A DNA stretch of 64,000 nucleotides from Bryopsis sp. KO-2023 (lineage: Eukaryota > Chlorophyta > Ulvophyceae > Bryopsidales > Bryopsidaceae), in assembly GCA_030272585.1 (NCBI GenBank), contig BSYQ01000006.1, positions 4,179,001 to 4,243,000 of the forward strand. Reading direction: 5' to 3'. Below the pieces are notes generated by a model that saw only the letters and a list, made by a program, of their open reading frames with translations, was not told where the DNA came from and searched no databases. The translations under genes were made by a program, and so were the position numbers. Shown here one piece after another: positions 9,154 to 17,524 of this stretch. Position 1 is the stretch's first letter. Each line of letters starts with the position of its first letter.

Positions 9154-10911
9154 CAGGAAACTCTCTCTCGAAGGTCGGCACGTTGGCTCGAAGTCCTCCA
9201 GGGGTTCCGGTTCGAGTGGGAATACAGGCCGGGTCGGACGAACGTGGCAGACCCCTTGTCACGATATCCGTCGTATTCTCAGCAGATCGGAATACTCTCG
9301 GAGCTGGGAGGTGGCCAGAAACGACCAACTTGGAAAGGGGATCCGTCCTCGCCCCGGACCGGTACGTCGATGCTTGGGGAAAGATTGACTGAGGGGATCA
9401 CTAGGGATGAGTGGTTTGAAACCGAAGATGTCGCCGCTTCAGGTTGTCAAAAGCACTCAGGCCTGTGGTGGAATGGTGCACGAGTAGTAGTACCAAATTG
9501 GGATAATCTTAGAGAAGATATCCTACATGATAGCCATGCAAGTGTATATGCAGGACATTTTGGGATCCGCAAGACCCAAAGAACAGTCTTGAAATACTTT
9601 TGGTGGCCTGGCGTAGAAGGAGATATCGCAAACTTCGTAAAAGGATGCGATGCATGTCAAAGGAACAAACACCGACGCGGCAAGGTGCCTGGTCCTTTGC
9701 AACCTTTACGTATACCTGATGGTCGATGGGAATCAGTTTCAATGGATTTGATTACTGATTTGCCTAAATCAGGAGCAGAAGCATTTGATGCCATCTTAGT
9801 TTTTGTGGATCGACTCACAAAGATGGTGCGATGCGTACCAACGCACACTACGTGTGATGCGGTACAAACGGCGAAACTCTTCGTTACTGAGGTCTTCCGT
9901 TTGCACGGCCTTCCTAAGCACCTCGTAAGCGATAGAGATCCTAGGTGGACTTCAAAGTTCTTTAGAGAGCTTTGTAAGACCTTAGGGGTCACTCAAGCAT
10001 TGTCGACAGCTTTTCATCCACAGAGTGATGGACAGACTGAAGCAATGAATAGGATCCTCGAAGATACCTTACGGCATTTCGTAGGACCTCGTCAAAGAGA
10101 TTGGAGTGACTTATTGCCAGTGGTAGAGTTTGCCTTGAACAACTCTAAGTCGATGGCTACTGGTGAAACACCGTTCTTCTTGAACTACGGTAGAGATCCG
10201 TGGACACCATTAACGGTACAACTTCCATCCAAGACATCTAATGTCATGGGTCCTGGAGGTCTAAGTAGACAAAGGACACAAATTGGAGTACCGGCGGTGA
10301 AGAAGATGACTGAAGACATTCGTGAGGCGATTGTCAAAGCAAAGCGGTGTTTGAAAAGTGCTCAGCAAAGGATGAAGACTTATGCCGATGTGCGTAGGTG
10401 TCCAGTTGATGTTCAAGTAGGCGATATGGTCTTGCTGGATGCACGACATATCAAATTGAAACACCCTGGATCAAGGAAGTTATTGCCACGTTGGTTGGGT
10501 CCTTTTCGTGTTTTGGAAGGTGTCCAAAAACGAAAACCGATGGCAGAACAGGTAGCATTCCGGTTGGAATTGCCTGATTCGCTTCCTATTCATCCAGTCT
10601 TTCATGCTTCTTTACTTAAGAGGTATTGGTCGCATGGAAAGACACAACCTCCTCCGCCACCTCTGGATATACAGGAAGAATTAGAGTATGAGGTAGAAGA
10701 CCTCCTCGACTACCGTGAAGTAAAGGTCGGTCGACGAGTAGTTCCGCAATACTTGGTAAAGTGGACGGGATACTCACATGAGCACAACTCTTGGGAGCCT
10801 GAAGCGAATTTGGAGAACGCTCGGGAGCTGGTAGAGCAGTACCAGAAGAGAAAGAAATCAACGTTGATTCCCCCTATTCCGGTACGTCGAAGTAGGCGAC
10901 TTCGTTCGTGA
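9154..10911 (+). CDS. pol: Pol of element D, C-terminal part (RNaseH end, integrase, chromodomain)
   Basis: The open frame starts directly at the A1 LTR boundary with residues typical of the RNase H to integrase linker (LSRR.ARWLE, then the YRPG..NVADPLSR motif). It continues with an integrase zinc finger (H..H, CDACQ), a catalytic core with MDLITD, SDRDPRW and HPQSDGQTE blocks, a GPF module (LPRWLGPF) and a C-terminal chromodomain (YEVEDLL, VKWTGY, WEPE). It ends in a basic tail. No in-frame stop is seen, so D was probably intact when A1 inserted. The protein differs clearly from Pol of A, B and C, so D is a separate family. The true N-terminal part is off the window. Confidence 0.93.
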   Translation, partial: QETLSRRSARWLEVLQGFRFEWEYRPGRTNVADPLSRYPSYSQQIGILSELGGGQKRPTWKGDPSSPRTGTSMLGERLTEGITRDEWFETEDVAASGCQKHSGLWWNGARVVVPNWDNLREDILHDSHASVYAGHFGIRKTQRTVLKYFWWPGVEGDIANFVKGCDACQRNKHRRGKVPGPLQPLRIPDGRWESVSMDLITDLPKSGAEAFDAILVFVDRLTKMVRCVPTHTTCDAVQTAKLFVTEVFRLHGLPKHLVSDRDPRWTSKFFRELCKTLGVTQALSTAFHPQSDGQTEAMNRILEDTLRHFVGPRQRDWSDLLPVVEFALNNSKSMATGETPFFLNYGRDPWTPLTVQLPSKTSNVMGPGGLSRQRTQIGVPAVKKMTEDIREAIVKAKRCLKSAQQRMKTYADVRRCPVDVQVGDMVLLDARHIKLKHPGSRKLLPRWLGPFRVLEGVQKRKPMAEQVAFRLELPDSLPIHPVFHASLLKRYWSHGKTQPPPPPLDIQEELEYEVEDLLDYREVKVGRRVVPQYLVKWTGYSHEHNSWEPEANLENARELVEQYQKRKKSTLIPPIPVRRSRRLRS

Positions 10912-11415
10912 CTTGTGTGGGGTAATGTTTCTTCATGATCGAGTATCGATATGAAAAGAGTTCCAGATCTTGTGAACGAGATCAAGTTCTTGCTAAGTGA
11001 GGACATGTTTATGAACATATCTCATTTTCAATGAACTAGTGAACTAAGTTGAATTTCTCGCTATATTATATTTTGAACTCGAGTTGGGATCCATTCAAAA
11101 TGAGAATATAAATGGAAGTAGATGAAGTTGCGAGACTTCAGTTGATGTACATTGGTTCGCCACCAGTGTAGAGAAGTGTATGGTCTTGGTAGATCCGAGA
11201 AGCACTCCGTGTATGAGAAGGACTCGGATGACCTATATCAGAGTAGGGGCTTATTCTGACGAATACACTTATGGTAACATCTCCAAGTTATCGAAACACT
11301 TTATATAGTTGAATGATAAGAGTTGGGGTTCGTTGTGGGGCTCTGTATCATTCTATGGGCTATATAGAAGTGAGGAAAGGAGTCTCCAGGAGGAGACTGA
11401 TTAGGGGGGGAGGAA
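10912..11415 (+). other. 3' noncoding region of element D with polypurine tract
   Basis: These are about 500 bp of AT-richer sequence without a convincing reading frame. They end in a purine tract, seven or more G followed by AGGAA (about 11404-11415), that abuts the LTR start and is the probable plus-strand primer site. Confidence 0.75.
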
Positions 11416-11682
11416 TGTTAGGGATGTTAAGAGCTACATCCAGTCAGGTCCAGTCATGTACAGTCATGTACAGTCATGCGTAGTCATGCTGACGTGGACA
11501 TGTGAGTCAGGTCTAGTCATGATGACTAGACCTATGTCGGGTGCCCACCTAGGATGGTTGTCCTAGGTACCATGCGGGGACGCTAGGATCCTTGGGGGTC
11601 ATGGTATTAATGGGCTTCAAGGTCATGGACTCATAAGTTTTAGTTTTTAGCTCTTCTTAGACTTGCACCCCCAAGTCTAACA
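11416..11682 (+). repeat. 3' LTR of element D (267 bp)
   Basis: The LTR runs from TGTTAGGG to AGTCTAACA with perfect 6-bp terminal inverted repeats (TGTTAG/CTAACA). Inside are tandem CAGTCATGTA-like units (about 11441-11485), an 11-bp inverted repeat with one-base spacer (11510-11532), and an 8-bp inverted repeat (11547-11568). The target duplication on this side would be GAAAA (11683-11687). Only one LTR of D is in the window, so the boundaries rest on the terminal repeats, the polypurine tract and the resumption of F coding sequence. Confidence 0.8.
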
Positions 11683-12332
11683 GAAAACTTGGCTTGACCA
11701 CAACTAAACTGAAGTTTTGTCACTCGACCTAAGGTCTTTTGGGTCGATCCGTCAGCCATCACCAATCTTTTCGGTTGCCCAACCGTACTCAACGAAAATT
11801 GCTTCATAACATCTGCTGAAATATAGTTGTCCCAACTCCCACTGTCAACATAAGCTATCAAAAGTTCTCCCCCAATTTTTACTTCAAGCTCAAACCCTGT
11901 AAATTTCGAATCAGTGTGCCTAGGCCCAGTCCGGCCTAAAAAATCAAAAGAAAAATTACTCCTTTCCTTATTTTGAACTGTTCCCCCACCCTCCCTGGGT
12001 GTCTTGCCCTCCCTGGGCGAATTTGATGAAAAGGATTCCCCATCACCATCCCCTGGTGATCCCCACTGTCTTGGGGCTTCATCTTGTTGTCGACCGACCC
12101 TCGGTCGACTGGCTTTATCCTGGGGCGTGATATCAGTCCGCCCCTGCCGATCCTGAGTTGGATTTACTCGCGGCTCAAAGCCATCAGCATCTTCCTGCAA
12201 GTCCGGACCATCCGAATCTTGCTCCTCTTGACCGTTCTTCGTTTCCTTCCTTTTCGTCCTTCCTCCCTCCTTTCCACCGCGTATATGTTTATCCGTAGCC
12301 CGCGGTGGCGTGCTGCGGACCTTCAGTTTCCC
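11683..12332 (-). CDS. pol: Pol of element F, N-terminal fragment with protease, split by D
   Basis: The frame is open from the slippery heptamer at the gag end, in the -1 frame relative to gag. After a basic, Gln/Asp/Pro-rich spacer comes a retropepsin domain with the active-site motif YVDSGSWDNY, followed by the conserved V(M)ADGS block. Coding stops at the D insertion: the last codons of the open frame (ending 11640) come from the D LTR. Reverse transcriptase and integrase are absent here. The fragment is intact up to the break. Confidence 0.85.
12323..12332 (-). other. GGGAAAC -1 frameshift site, gag-pol of F
   Basis: On the minus strand the gag frame ends GCG GGA AAC TGA. G-GGA-AAC (+ coordinates 12326-12332) is a canonical X-XXY-YYZ slippery heptamer next to the stop, and pol is open in the -1 frame from this point. 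Use of the site is inferred. Confidence 0.65.
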
Positions 12333-14365
12333 GCATTCCTTGTCTCAGCGTATTTTGGGCAGTTCTTCACGATATGCCCTCGCTTGTGACAAAGAAAACA
12401 TTCCACGTTTGGATTTGTCGTCGCATGTCCAGTTCCATTGGTCCTGTTGCCAAAACGTCCTCCCCGACCACCTCCTCGGCCTCGTCCTCCTTTCCAGCCT
12501 CCTCGGCCTCGGCCACCTCCAATGGCCGCTGAGCGACTTGGTTCCTCCTTGCCGCCAATAGCATTTGTGCGGCTCTTTTTGAACCATCTTCTCGGTCCTG
12601 GGCGCTGTCCTGACTGCGGATGCAGCTGCTTGACACCGTCCAGTCGTTCGGCCATGGAAATTGCCTCGTCCAGGTCGCCCTGAACGAACCCGGCTACGCT
12701 GGTCCTGATAGGGTCGCGTAGACCGGCGACGAATGCAGAAAACATCTCCGCCTCCGTCATGTCGGGTATCCTGAAACAGACGTCGTTGAAACGACGCACG
12801 TAATCGGATACGGAGGTCTGTTGCCGGAGCGTTCTCAGCATGGTACGTGCTTTCTCCGCTGTGGTGGTCGGTTCGAATTTCTGCCTGGCCTCATCTGCCC
12901 AGGCTCTCCAGTCCGCGAATGGGGCGCGCGCTCCTTCTCCAATCCGCAGCTCCTGCAAATTGAGCCAACGGGATGCTGCGCCGGCCGTATTTGCCGTCAT
13001 CACTTGCAACCAGTAGGCTTCTGCTACGCCCTGGGCACGTAGCCAACGCGCCATTTGCATCACCCATTCTGTGAGGGAAAGTTCAGGCCCTCCTGAATAG
13101 GCTTTTGGGATCTGTAGCTTGAGTTGTCGGAGTACTCGTGCGCCATCATTCCCTGGAACTGGTACTCCTGGGGGTCCTCCTGGCCCTCCTGGTCCTCCAG
13201 GTCCTCCTGGTCCATTGGGTGGTCCTCCTCCAGGCCCTCCTGGTCCTCCCGGTCCTCCCGGTCCTCCTGGTCCATTGGGTGGTCCTCGTCCTGGTCCTCC
13301 ACCGTCCCCATCATCGCCTCCATCACCGCCTCCTCCTCCGGGGTTCCCACTCGATCGTAATGGTCGTCCTGGCGGGGCGGCATTCTGTTGGCCCGCCGGG
13401 TCCTGTTGCCCCACAGAGGCATAGGATCCCATTCCCGAGAAGGGATCTCGGTGTCCTCGTGATACTCCTCGGCTCCCACCGAAACCGACGCGCTGGTTCA
13501 GTGGAGCCCATGGATCTCGGTGACTCCCGGAAATGGCGATAGGTGGTGCGAGCAGAGGTACGGGAACGTGAGGCTGCCCATGGAGCTGGAATGGGGGAAC
13601 CAAGGGTACTGGGGGTTGGCTCAACGGTGCAATAGGTGGCGCCGAGGGTCCTTCGTCCTGGGCCTGGTTCGTGGCATCCGGTGCCGCGGTCGTGGTAGGG
13701 TTGGCAACCGTTTGTGTACCGACCATGCCTACTGCGGCAGCTGGTCGCGCCACGGGTATCTTCTCCGTGAACCGTGCGATGAGATCTTCCACGCGGGGCT
13801 GGTCCATTTTCAACTCCTTGGCCACGCGTCCTAGGTTGGCGACCTCGGCACGATTGTCGGTGATCTCGAGCTTGAGGGCCTCGGCTCGTGCTCCAATGTG
13901 TCGTACGTCGCGCTCTGTGCGCTGCGCCACGCGGTCCTGGGCGAGTTGGAGCCTGTGTTCCAGTTCGGCGTTTAACCGTGCAAACTCGGCTCTCTGACTC
14001 TCGAGCCTGGAGTCGAACTCGTGGGTCTGGGCCACTGTCGCGTTGCGCAAACGCTCTTCCGACTCGGCCCGTGCGTGAGCTAGCTCCATTCGCATTTGGT
14101 CCAGGGCGGCACGAAGCCCTTCCACTGTATTTGCGGCCCACTGGCCCGCGTTCTGCTCGAGTTGAGCCACTCGGATGTCGTTGGCCTCGGCGTGGAGCAT
14201 CTCGTTGTGTACGTTCTCGTGGTGCACCACGTTGTTCTGGACATATATGTTTCCTCCTCCTTCGGGCGGGTCTCCTTCGGCAGTTCCCAGGCTCATGTGA
14301 TCCGAATACTCTGGTGGTTCGCTCTCCGCGTCCTGGTACGCGATCATTTGATGGTGCTGGTTCAT
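12323..14365 (-). CDS. gag: Gag polyprotein of element F
   Basis: This is a 680-residue Gag. In order: a short acidic N-terminus, a coiled coil of about 150 residues (roughly 60-210) rich in Arg/Glu/Ala, a Pro/Val-rich linker, a collagen-like Gly-Gly-Pro repeat (about residues 350-405, + strand 13150-13290), a capsid-like domain (about 420-560), an RGG-rich basic stretch, and a CCHC zinc knuckle at about 656-669. The start ATG overlaps the stop of the upstream leader ORF (ATGA), a layout suited to termination-reinitiation. The gene ends GGA AAC TGA, preceded by G, giving the heptamer GGGAAAC at the shift point into pol. Confidence 0.92.
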   Translation of the reverse strand: MNQHHQMIAYQDAESEPPEYSDHMSLGTAEGDPPEGGGNIYVQNNVVHHENVHNEMLHAEANDIRVAQLEQNAGQWAANTVEGLRAALDQMRMELAHARAESEERLRNATVAQTHEFDSRLESQRAEFARLNAELEHRLQLAQDRVAQRTERDVRHIGARAEALKLEITDNRAEVANLGRVAKELKMDQPRVEDLIARFTEKIPVARPAAAVGMVGTQTVANPTTTAAPDATNQAQDEGPSAPPIAPLSQPPVPLVPPFQLHGQPHVPVPLLAPPIAISGSHRDPWAPLNQRVGFGGSRGVSRGHRDPFSGMGSYASVGQQDPAGQQNAAPPGRPLRSSGNPGGGGGDGGDDGDGGGPGRGPPNGPGGPGGPGGPGGPGGGPPNGPGGPGGPGGPGGPPGVPVPGNDGARVLRQLKLQIPKAYSGGPELSLTEWVMQMARWLRAQGVAEAYWLQVMTANTAGAASRWLNLQELRIGEGARAPFADWRAWADEARQKFEPTTTAEKARTMLRTLRQQTSVSDYVRRFNDVCFRIPDMTEAEMFSAFVAGLRDPIRTSVAGFVQGDLDEAISMAERLDGVKQLHPQSGQRPGPRRWFKKSRTNAIGGKEEPSRSAAIGGGRGRGGWKGGRGRGGGRGGRFGNRTNGTGHATTNPNVECFLCHKRGHIVKNCPKYAETRNAGN

Positions 14366-14655
14366 GCTGAGGATCCCACACTCTCGGTCTCGGAAACGTC
14401 TGAGGGTGGTGGTGGCGGTGGGTCCTCCCTTGGCACTTGGGGCGGTAAACCGTCTGGTCCTGGCGGTCCGTCCGATCGATGTGAAACGTAGGGCGGCTCT
14501 CCGTAGTAGAACGACAAGAGGTCAATGCAGGCCGTCCTGAGAAACTCCGACTTGGCGTTTGGGATGTAGTGCCAGCGCTGATGAAGTCCTGGTCTGCCAG
14601 TTTCGTCTTCGGCCTCACGGTCCTCTTGAGAGAGTGTCTGGCCCTGGTGGGACAT
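14362..14655 (-). CDS. Leader ORF (ORF0) of element F, 97 aa
   Basis: This small ORF lies between the PBS and gag. It starts at the first ATG about 60 bp after the primer-binding site and ends in an ATGA overlap with gag. The protein has a hydrophilic N-terminus, a middle segment with aromatic residues, and a Pro/Asp/Ser-rich C-terminus. I recognise no domain. Families B and G also have ORFs at this position, without clear sequence similarity. It may act as a translated leader that controls Gag initiation rather than as a functional protein. Confidence 0.5.
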   Translation of the reverse strand: MSHQGQTLSQEDREAEDETGRPGLHQRWHYIPNAKSEFLRTACIDLLSFYYGEPPYVSHRSDGPPGPDGLPPQVPREDPPPPPPSDVSETESVGSSA

Positions 14656-14715
14656 GCGCGGTCTGAAATCTTGTGGTCCGGCAAGGAAATGCGGAAAGGA
14701 ATAGTAACGAAGTCG

Positions 14716-14727
14716 GCTCCGAAACCA
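14716..14727 (-). other. Primer-binding site of F
   Basis: Minus-strand TGGTTTCGGAGC, two bases inside the 5' LTR end. It begins with TGG, complementary to tRNA CCA. The same 12 bases occur at the same place in A, B, C and G. I cannot name the tRNA. Confidence 0.75.
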
Positions 14728-14729
14728 GT

Positions 14730-15187
14730 TGATATAAAGATGCTTTCACTACAGTTCAGGAAGAGGGAGACTAAGTCTTTCTTCGAGTCCAAGTTGTTTT
14801 ACAAGAAGGTCTGGTCCGAATAAGTATTCAGTCCAACCTGACAGCCTGTAACCTGAGGCTGTGTACAATCCCAGTTGTATGGTCCAGAGCGTCTCAACCT
14901 CTCTGGCCATACGACACTTGTCCGACTATAATGCATGAGGCACTCAGCGGTACGCGGTCTGGACAGATGGCACCATCTGTTCCAGGACGCGAAACTCTGA
15001 GTGGTACTGCGAATCTAAGCCGTGGATTTGATAGGACCCGCGGCCATGTCAATGGCCAGGACTTGTCCGTCCTGAGTCTGAGTCATCAGAGAGTCAGTCG
15101 CATCGATGCGATTCTACAGAACCGCACCGAGTGCTCCTGGGTCTGACTGGGGACCTGTTCGGCCTGAGCTGAACCAGGTTCATATCA
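14730..15187 (-). repeat. 5' LTR of element F (458 bp)
   Basis: Defined by perfect 6-bp terminal inverted repeats TGATAT/ATATCA, the adjacent PBS, and resumption of G coding sequence at 15188. It contains a perfect 14-bp palindrome (15098-15111) and an 8-bp inverted repeat around 14966. The partner LTR is off the window, so the exact ends are inferred. Confidence 0.75.
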
Positions 15188-15815
15188 AGATCCTTTGTTC
15201 TGGACTGAGAATACTCTCCGTTGGAAGGAGATTGTTTAGATTCGCCTTGATAGAATCCCAGCACGCAGTCTCTATGCGTTCCTCGTCAGTCAGTCGAATC
15301 CTTCGCTCTGGATTGTCTGGGTCCTGAATAAACCACTCTGTAGCCTTCAGCGCATTAGTGATCATTTTGTAGATTGCGCGTCCTTCATGTGTGGTCGGCG
15401 CAACGTGCTTAAGAATGACACGTGCTCTCTCCGTGGTCTCTTCCTCTGTGACCTCGGCATATGGGACGAGCCAGTCTGCCGTCTCCCTTGTCCATTTCGT
15501 CACTCTCTGTATCTTTTCAACGTCAGCCATGTCGTGCCTGCGGTCCTTCCTAGGACGCGATATGTCCGGAAAAAAAAGGTGTTCGTCAGTTTCAAACCAA
15601 GGCGTGTTACGCCACTTAGCTTGCTTGCCGAGGTCTGTCACACTCGACGTGTCTGAAGTAGCACGTCCTTGTGCCAAGTCGTGAGAGTGCGTATCTGCGT
15701 CCTCGCTGGTTCGCTGTCCTTTTGCGGTTGCAAACGAACTATCGCTGAAGGATAGTTCGAGGTCGAGCTTTTCGAGTTCAACGCCTAAGCGAGCCAGCGT
15801 GCGAACTTTCAACAA
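15188..15815 (-). CDS. Leader ORF of element G, truncated by F
   Basis: The frame is open from 15815 (just after the PBS) to the F insertion; the first ATG is at 15530 (sequence MADVEK). The protein is charged, rich in Glu/Thr/Arg and soluble, with no domain I recognise. It lacks a gag zinc knuckle and capsid signature in the visible part, so it is either an ORF0 like that of F or the N-terminus of an unusual Gag. The last residues of the open frame (ending 15180) come from the F LTR. Confidence 0.5.
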
Positions 15816-15833
15816 CTGAATAGACCGATTACA

Positions 15834-15845
15834 GCTCCGAAACCA
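15834..15845 (-). other. Primer-binding site of G
   Basis: Minus-strand TGGTTTCGGAGC directly adjoining the LTR end, identical to the PBS of A, B, C and F. Confidence 0.65.
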
Positions 15846-15993
15846 TGTAATAAACTCGAGCGCAGACCTAACTCAACGCGAACAAACGTTCGCTGTCTCT
15901 TGTTTACAAGTTTCCCTGTCGAACTTTATACCTTCCCACGACTAATCAAACTGTCCACAAGATTCCCTCACTATCGCACTACCCCACGTTACA
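15846..15993 (-). repeat. Probable 5' LTR of element G (about 148 bp)
   Basis: Starts TGTAAT next to the PBS; the nearest matching end is GTTACA at 15993, giving 5-bp terminal inverted repeats (TGTAA/TTACA). Only one copy is present, so the outer boundary is uncertain and the LTR could be longer. Confidence 0.45.
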
Positions 15994-16361
15994 CAGCACC
16001 ACTTCCTTTCGTCCACTACTGCCTCATTTCAGTCATCTACCACTTTGGCGCTCACAGGTCACTGTGACGCACGTGGGCAAAAATGGGATTCCCGCTCATG
16101 TGCTCCCTGCGTTTCATTGCGCGCGTGCGTTCTGATGTTCACTCTGTTCCGTGTGGGCAGAATGTGTTTTGCTTGTCTTCATTCCAAAAATTTCGTGACT
16201 GTTTTTGTGACGAGCATCTGTCAGAGCTTGCGTCGTCCGGTGTCTCTCAGGATAAGTCACGAAGGAGGTCGCGGGCGCCGTTGTGGTAGACGGAAGTGTG
16301 TTCTGGTGGAACGGTCGCTTCGTCTTTGCAACGGTTGCGCGTGCCTGCGACGCAACCAAAG
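15994..16361 (+). promoter_or_regulatory. Region upstream of the host gene start
   Basis: These 368 bp lie between the outer edge of G and the likely start codon of the host gene. No retrotransposon motif and no convincing ORF is seen. It probably holds the 5' untranslated region and what remains of the promoter, so G would have landed in or near the promoter. I see no clear TATA box. Confidence 0.35.
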
Positions 16362-16448
16362 ATGAAAAGGGTCACCCTGAGCACGACCGCGATAAGAGCA
16401 TTGGCTCTGTCTCCGGTCATGCTATGCCTCATGTCCGCTATCCTGCAG
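16362..16448 (+). CDS. Host gene exon 1 (signal anchor)
   Basis: ATG plus 29 codons in phase 0. The basic start MKR is followed by a hydrophobic run (ALALSPVMLCLMSAIL) suited to a signal anchor. The donor is CAG|GTGACT. The next exon joins in phase 0 at 16531. Confidence 0.45.
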
Positions 16449-17020
16449 GTGACTTGGGGGCGAGAACAAAAATGACGACGAAAGAATGGAAAATGAAAAA
16501 GACGATTGACAGTTACCACCCGTCTTGCAGCTTCGACAAGACTCGGCTCGGCTGAACGAAGACTTCCTTTTGGACGTGGAAACAGAAGTGGCAAAGTATG
16601 GCAAGTTGCTGATCAGTGCGGTCGACGAACGCGCGAAGCGTGTTCTCGAATCTATTTTGGTTCTAGGGGATGTCGTCAATGCGTTCTTCCAAGTTTTTTC
16701 ATACCTTGTGATGTTTCAGCATTCCTTCAACCCACACACGTCCGCAAGCCGAACTTGAGCGCGGTTGGGCTACCCCGGATGATCTGACTACAGGTGTAGA
16801 GCTGCCAAAGGAAAAACATGGCCCCAAGGTGGAGTATTCTTACCTGTACCACCCCTTCCCAAACCACTGGGTGTTTTTTCCCTCCCTGAAAGTGTTTCAT
16901 CCCCCAAGAGGATGTTTGTAGCAAATATCCACCAAGCAAACCACCTGAAGGGGTTTCTACCACTCTGCTATGATATTCTCTTCTCGAAAACACCCACCCA
17001 CCCATTTCGTATTTCCACAG

Positions 17021-17179
17021 ATTGCATTCGCATCGACCACAGCAGCCCCAGCTGATATGATCAAAGTGTGGATGAGATACCATCGATCTCTGGGTGTGTC
17101 ACTCTTTTATCTTTTTACGAATGGGCAAGTGAACCACCCTTCGGCCAAACAAGATTTCGAGAGATTCGAATCTGTTAAG
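17021..17179 (+). CDS. Host gene exon with glycosyltransferase motif
   Basis: A 159-bp exon in phase 0, bounded by TTCCACAG| and AAG|GTGAGA. It encodes 53 residues including W-x-RYHRSLGV-x-x-FYLF, typical of GT92/DUF23-like enzymes and their plant KOBITO1-type relatives. This is the part of the sugar-nucleotide-binding fold that carries the (W/R)-x-x-YH block. Family assignment is from memory of the motif. Confidence 0.55.
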
Positions 17180-17423
17180 GTGAGAATGGGTATCATTGCA
17201 ACAGTGCAGTCAAGTAGGAATGAATGAGTTGGTAGCCCACTGCAAAATTTTGTTACGTTGATGGAAAAATAATCCAAAACTGAAAAAAGACAGCACTGAT
17301 TGGAAGTACTGCTTATTGTAAAGCAGAAAACAAAGAGTGGGGTTTGTCACCTTGTTCTTCAATGATCTAGAAACCAAGATTCTTTTTCCAACATATTTAA
17401 AAGCTGTTTTGTGTTTGCGGAAG

Positions 17424-17524
17424 GTCTTCCCGAATGATGAAAAAATGAAGCACAAGAGAGCCCACAGTCGAGCGTGGAACGAAACTTGGCTGGCATCTTT
17501 CTTCAACAAGCCTTGCAACCACAA
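17424..17524 (+). CDS. Host gene exon truncated by B1 LTR
   Basis: The exon starts after GGAAG| at 17424 and continues the previous exon in phase 0 (...ESVK|VFPND...). It includes RAHSRAWNETWL and FFNKPCNH, blocks I associate with the region before the DxD site of the same family. The B1 LTR begins after two bases of the next codon. The expected B1 target duplication, CACAA (17520-17524), is not found at the other end of the array. Confidence 0.55.

Larger units (their letters stand above)
9153..11682 (+). mobile_element. Element D, Ty3/gypsy chromovirus, 3' part
   Basis: This is the 3' third of another chromovirus, interrupted by A1. It contains the end of the RNase H region, integrase, chromodomain, a roughly 500-bp 3' noncoding region and the 3' LTR. 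Its 5' half should lie left of A1, off the window. It sits inside the pol of element F, which is on the opposite strand: F coding sequence resumes at 11683. Confidence 0.9.
11683..15187 (-). mobile_element. Element F, Ty3/gypsy element, 5' part
   Basis: This is a minus-strand element with 5' LTR, PBS, a short leader ORF, gag and the start of pol. It is cut inside the protease domain by D. The rest of pol should lie left of D, off the window. F is inserted in the leader ORF of element G; the G sequence adjacent to the F LTR begins AGATC (15188-15192), the expected target duplication on this side. Confidence 0.88.
15188..15993 (-). mobile_element. Element G, LTR retrotransposon remnant (LTR, PBS, leader ORF)
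   Basis: Minus-strand remnant next to F: a short 5' LTR, PBS and the first part of an internal ORF. The rest of G would lie left of F, off the window. No reverse transcriptase is visible, so assignment to Ty3/gypsy rests only on the PBS shared with the other families. Confidence 0.6.
16362..17524 (+). pseudogene. Host gene 5' part, KOBITO1/ELD1-like glycosyltransferase, cut by element B1
   Basis: This is a spliced host gene. Exon 1 (16362-16448) encodes a short basic N-terminus and a hydrophobic segment of about 16 residues, a type II membrane anchor, and ends CAG|GT. A second exon starts after TTGCAG at 16531 and encodes a hydrophilic helical stretch to about 16671-16692. The middle (16700-17020) is unresolved and may hold one more exon (16720-16793) in a different phase. 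Two later exons (listed separately) carry a GT92/DUF23-like signature. The layout (signal anchor, helical stem, glycosyltransferase) fits plant KOBITO1/ELD1/ABI8, which is needed for cell elongation and cellulose deposition. B1 begins inside the last exon and the gene does not resume at the far end of the B array, so this copy is broken in the window. Confidence 0.5.

Noticed and set aside
8921-9388. ORFs across A LTRs with Cys/Val or Thr/His-rich repeats
   Set aside because: They translate the GT microsatellite of the LTR and continue into unrelated flanks.
13119-13424. Collagen-like Gly-Pro-Pro ORF on the plus strand
   Set aside because: It is the antisense reading of the Gly-Gly-Pro linker of F Gag; the minus-strand frame carries the capsid and zinc knuckle.
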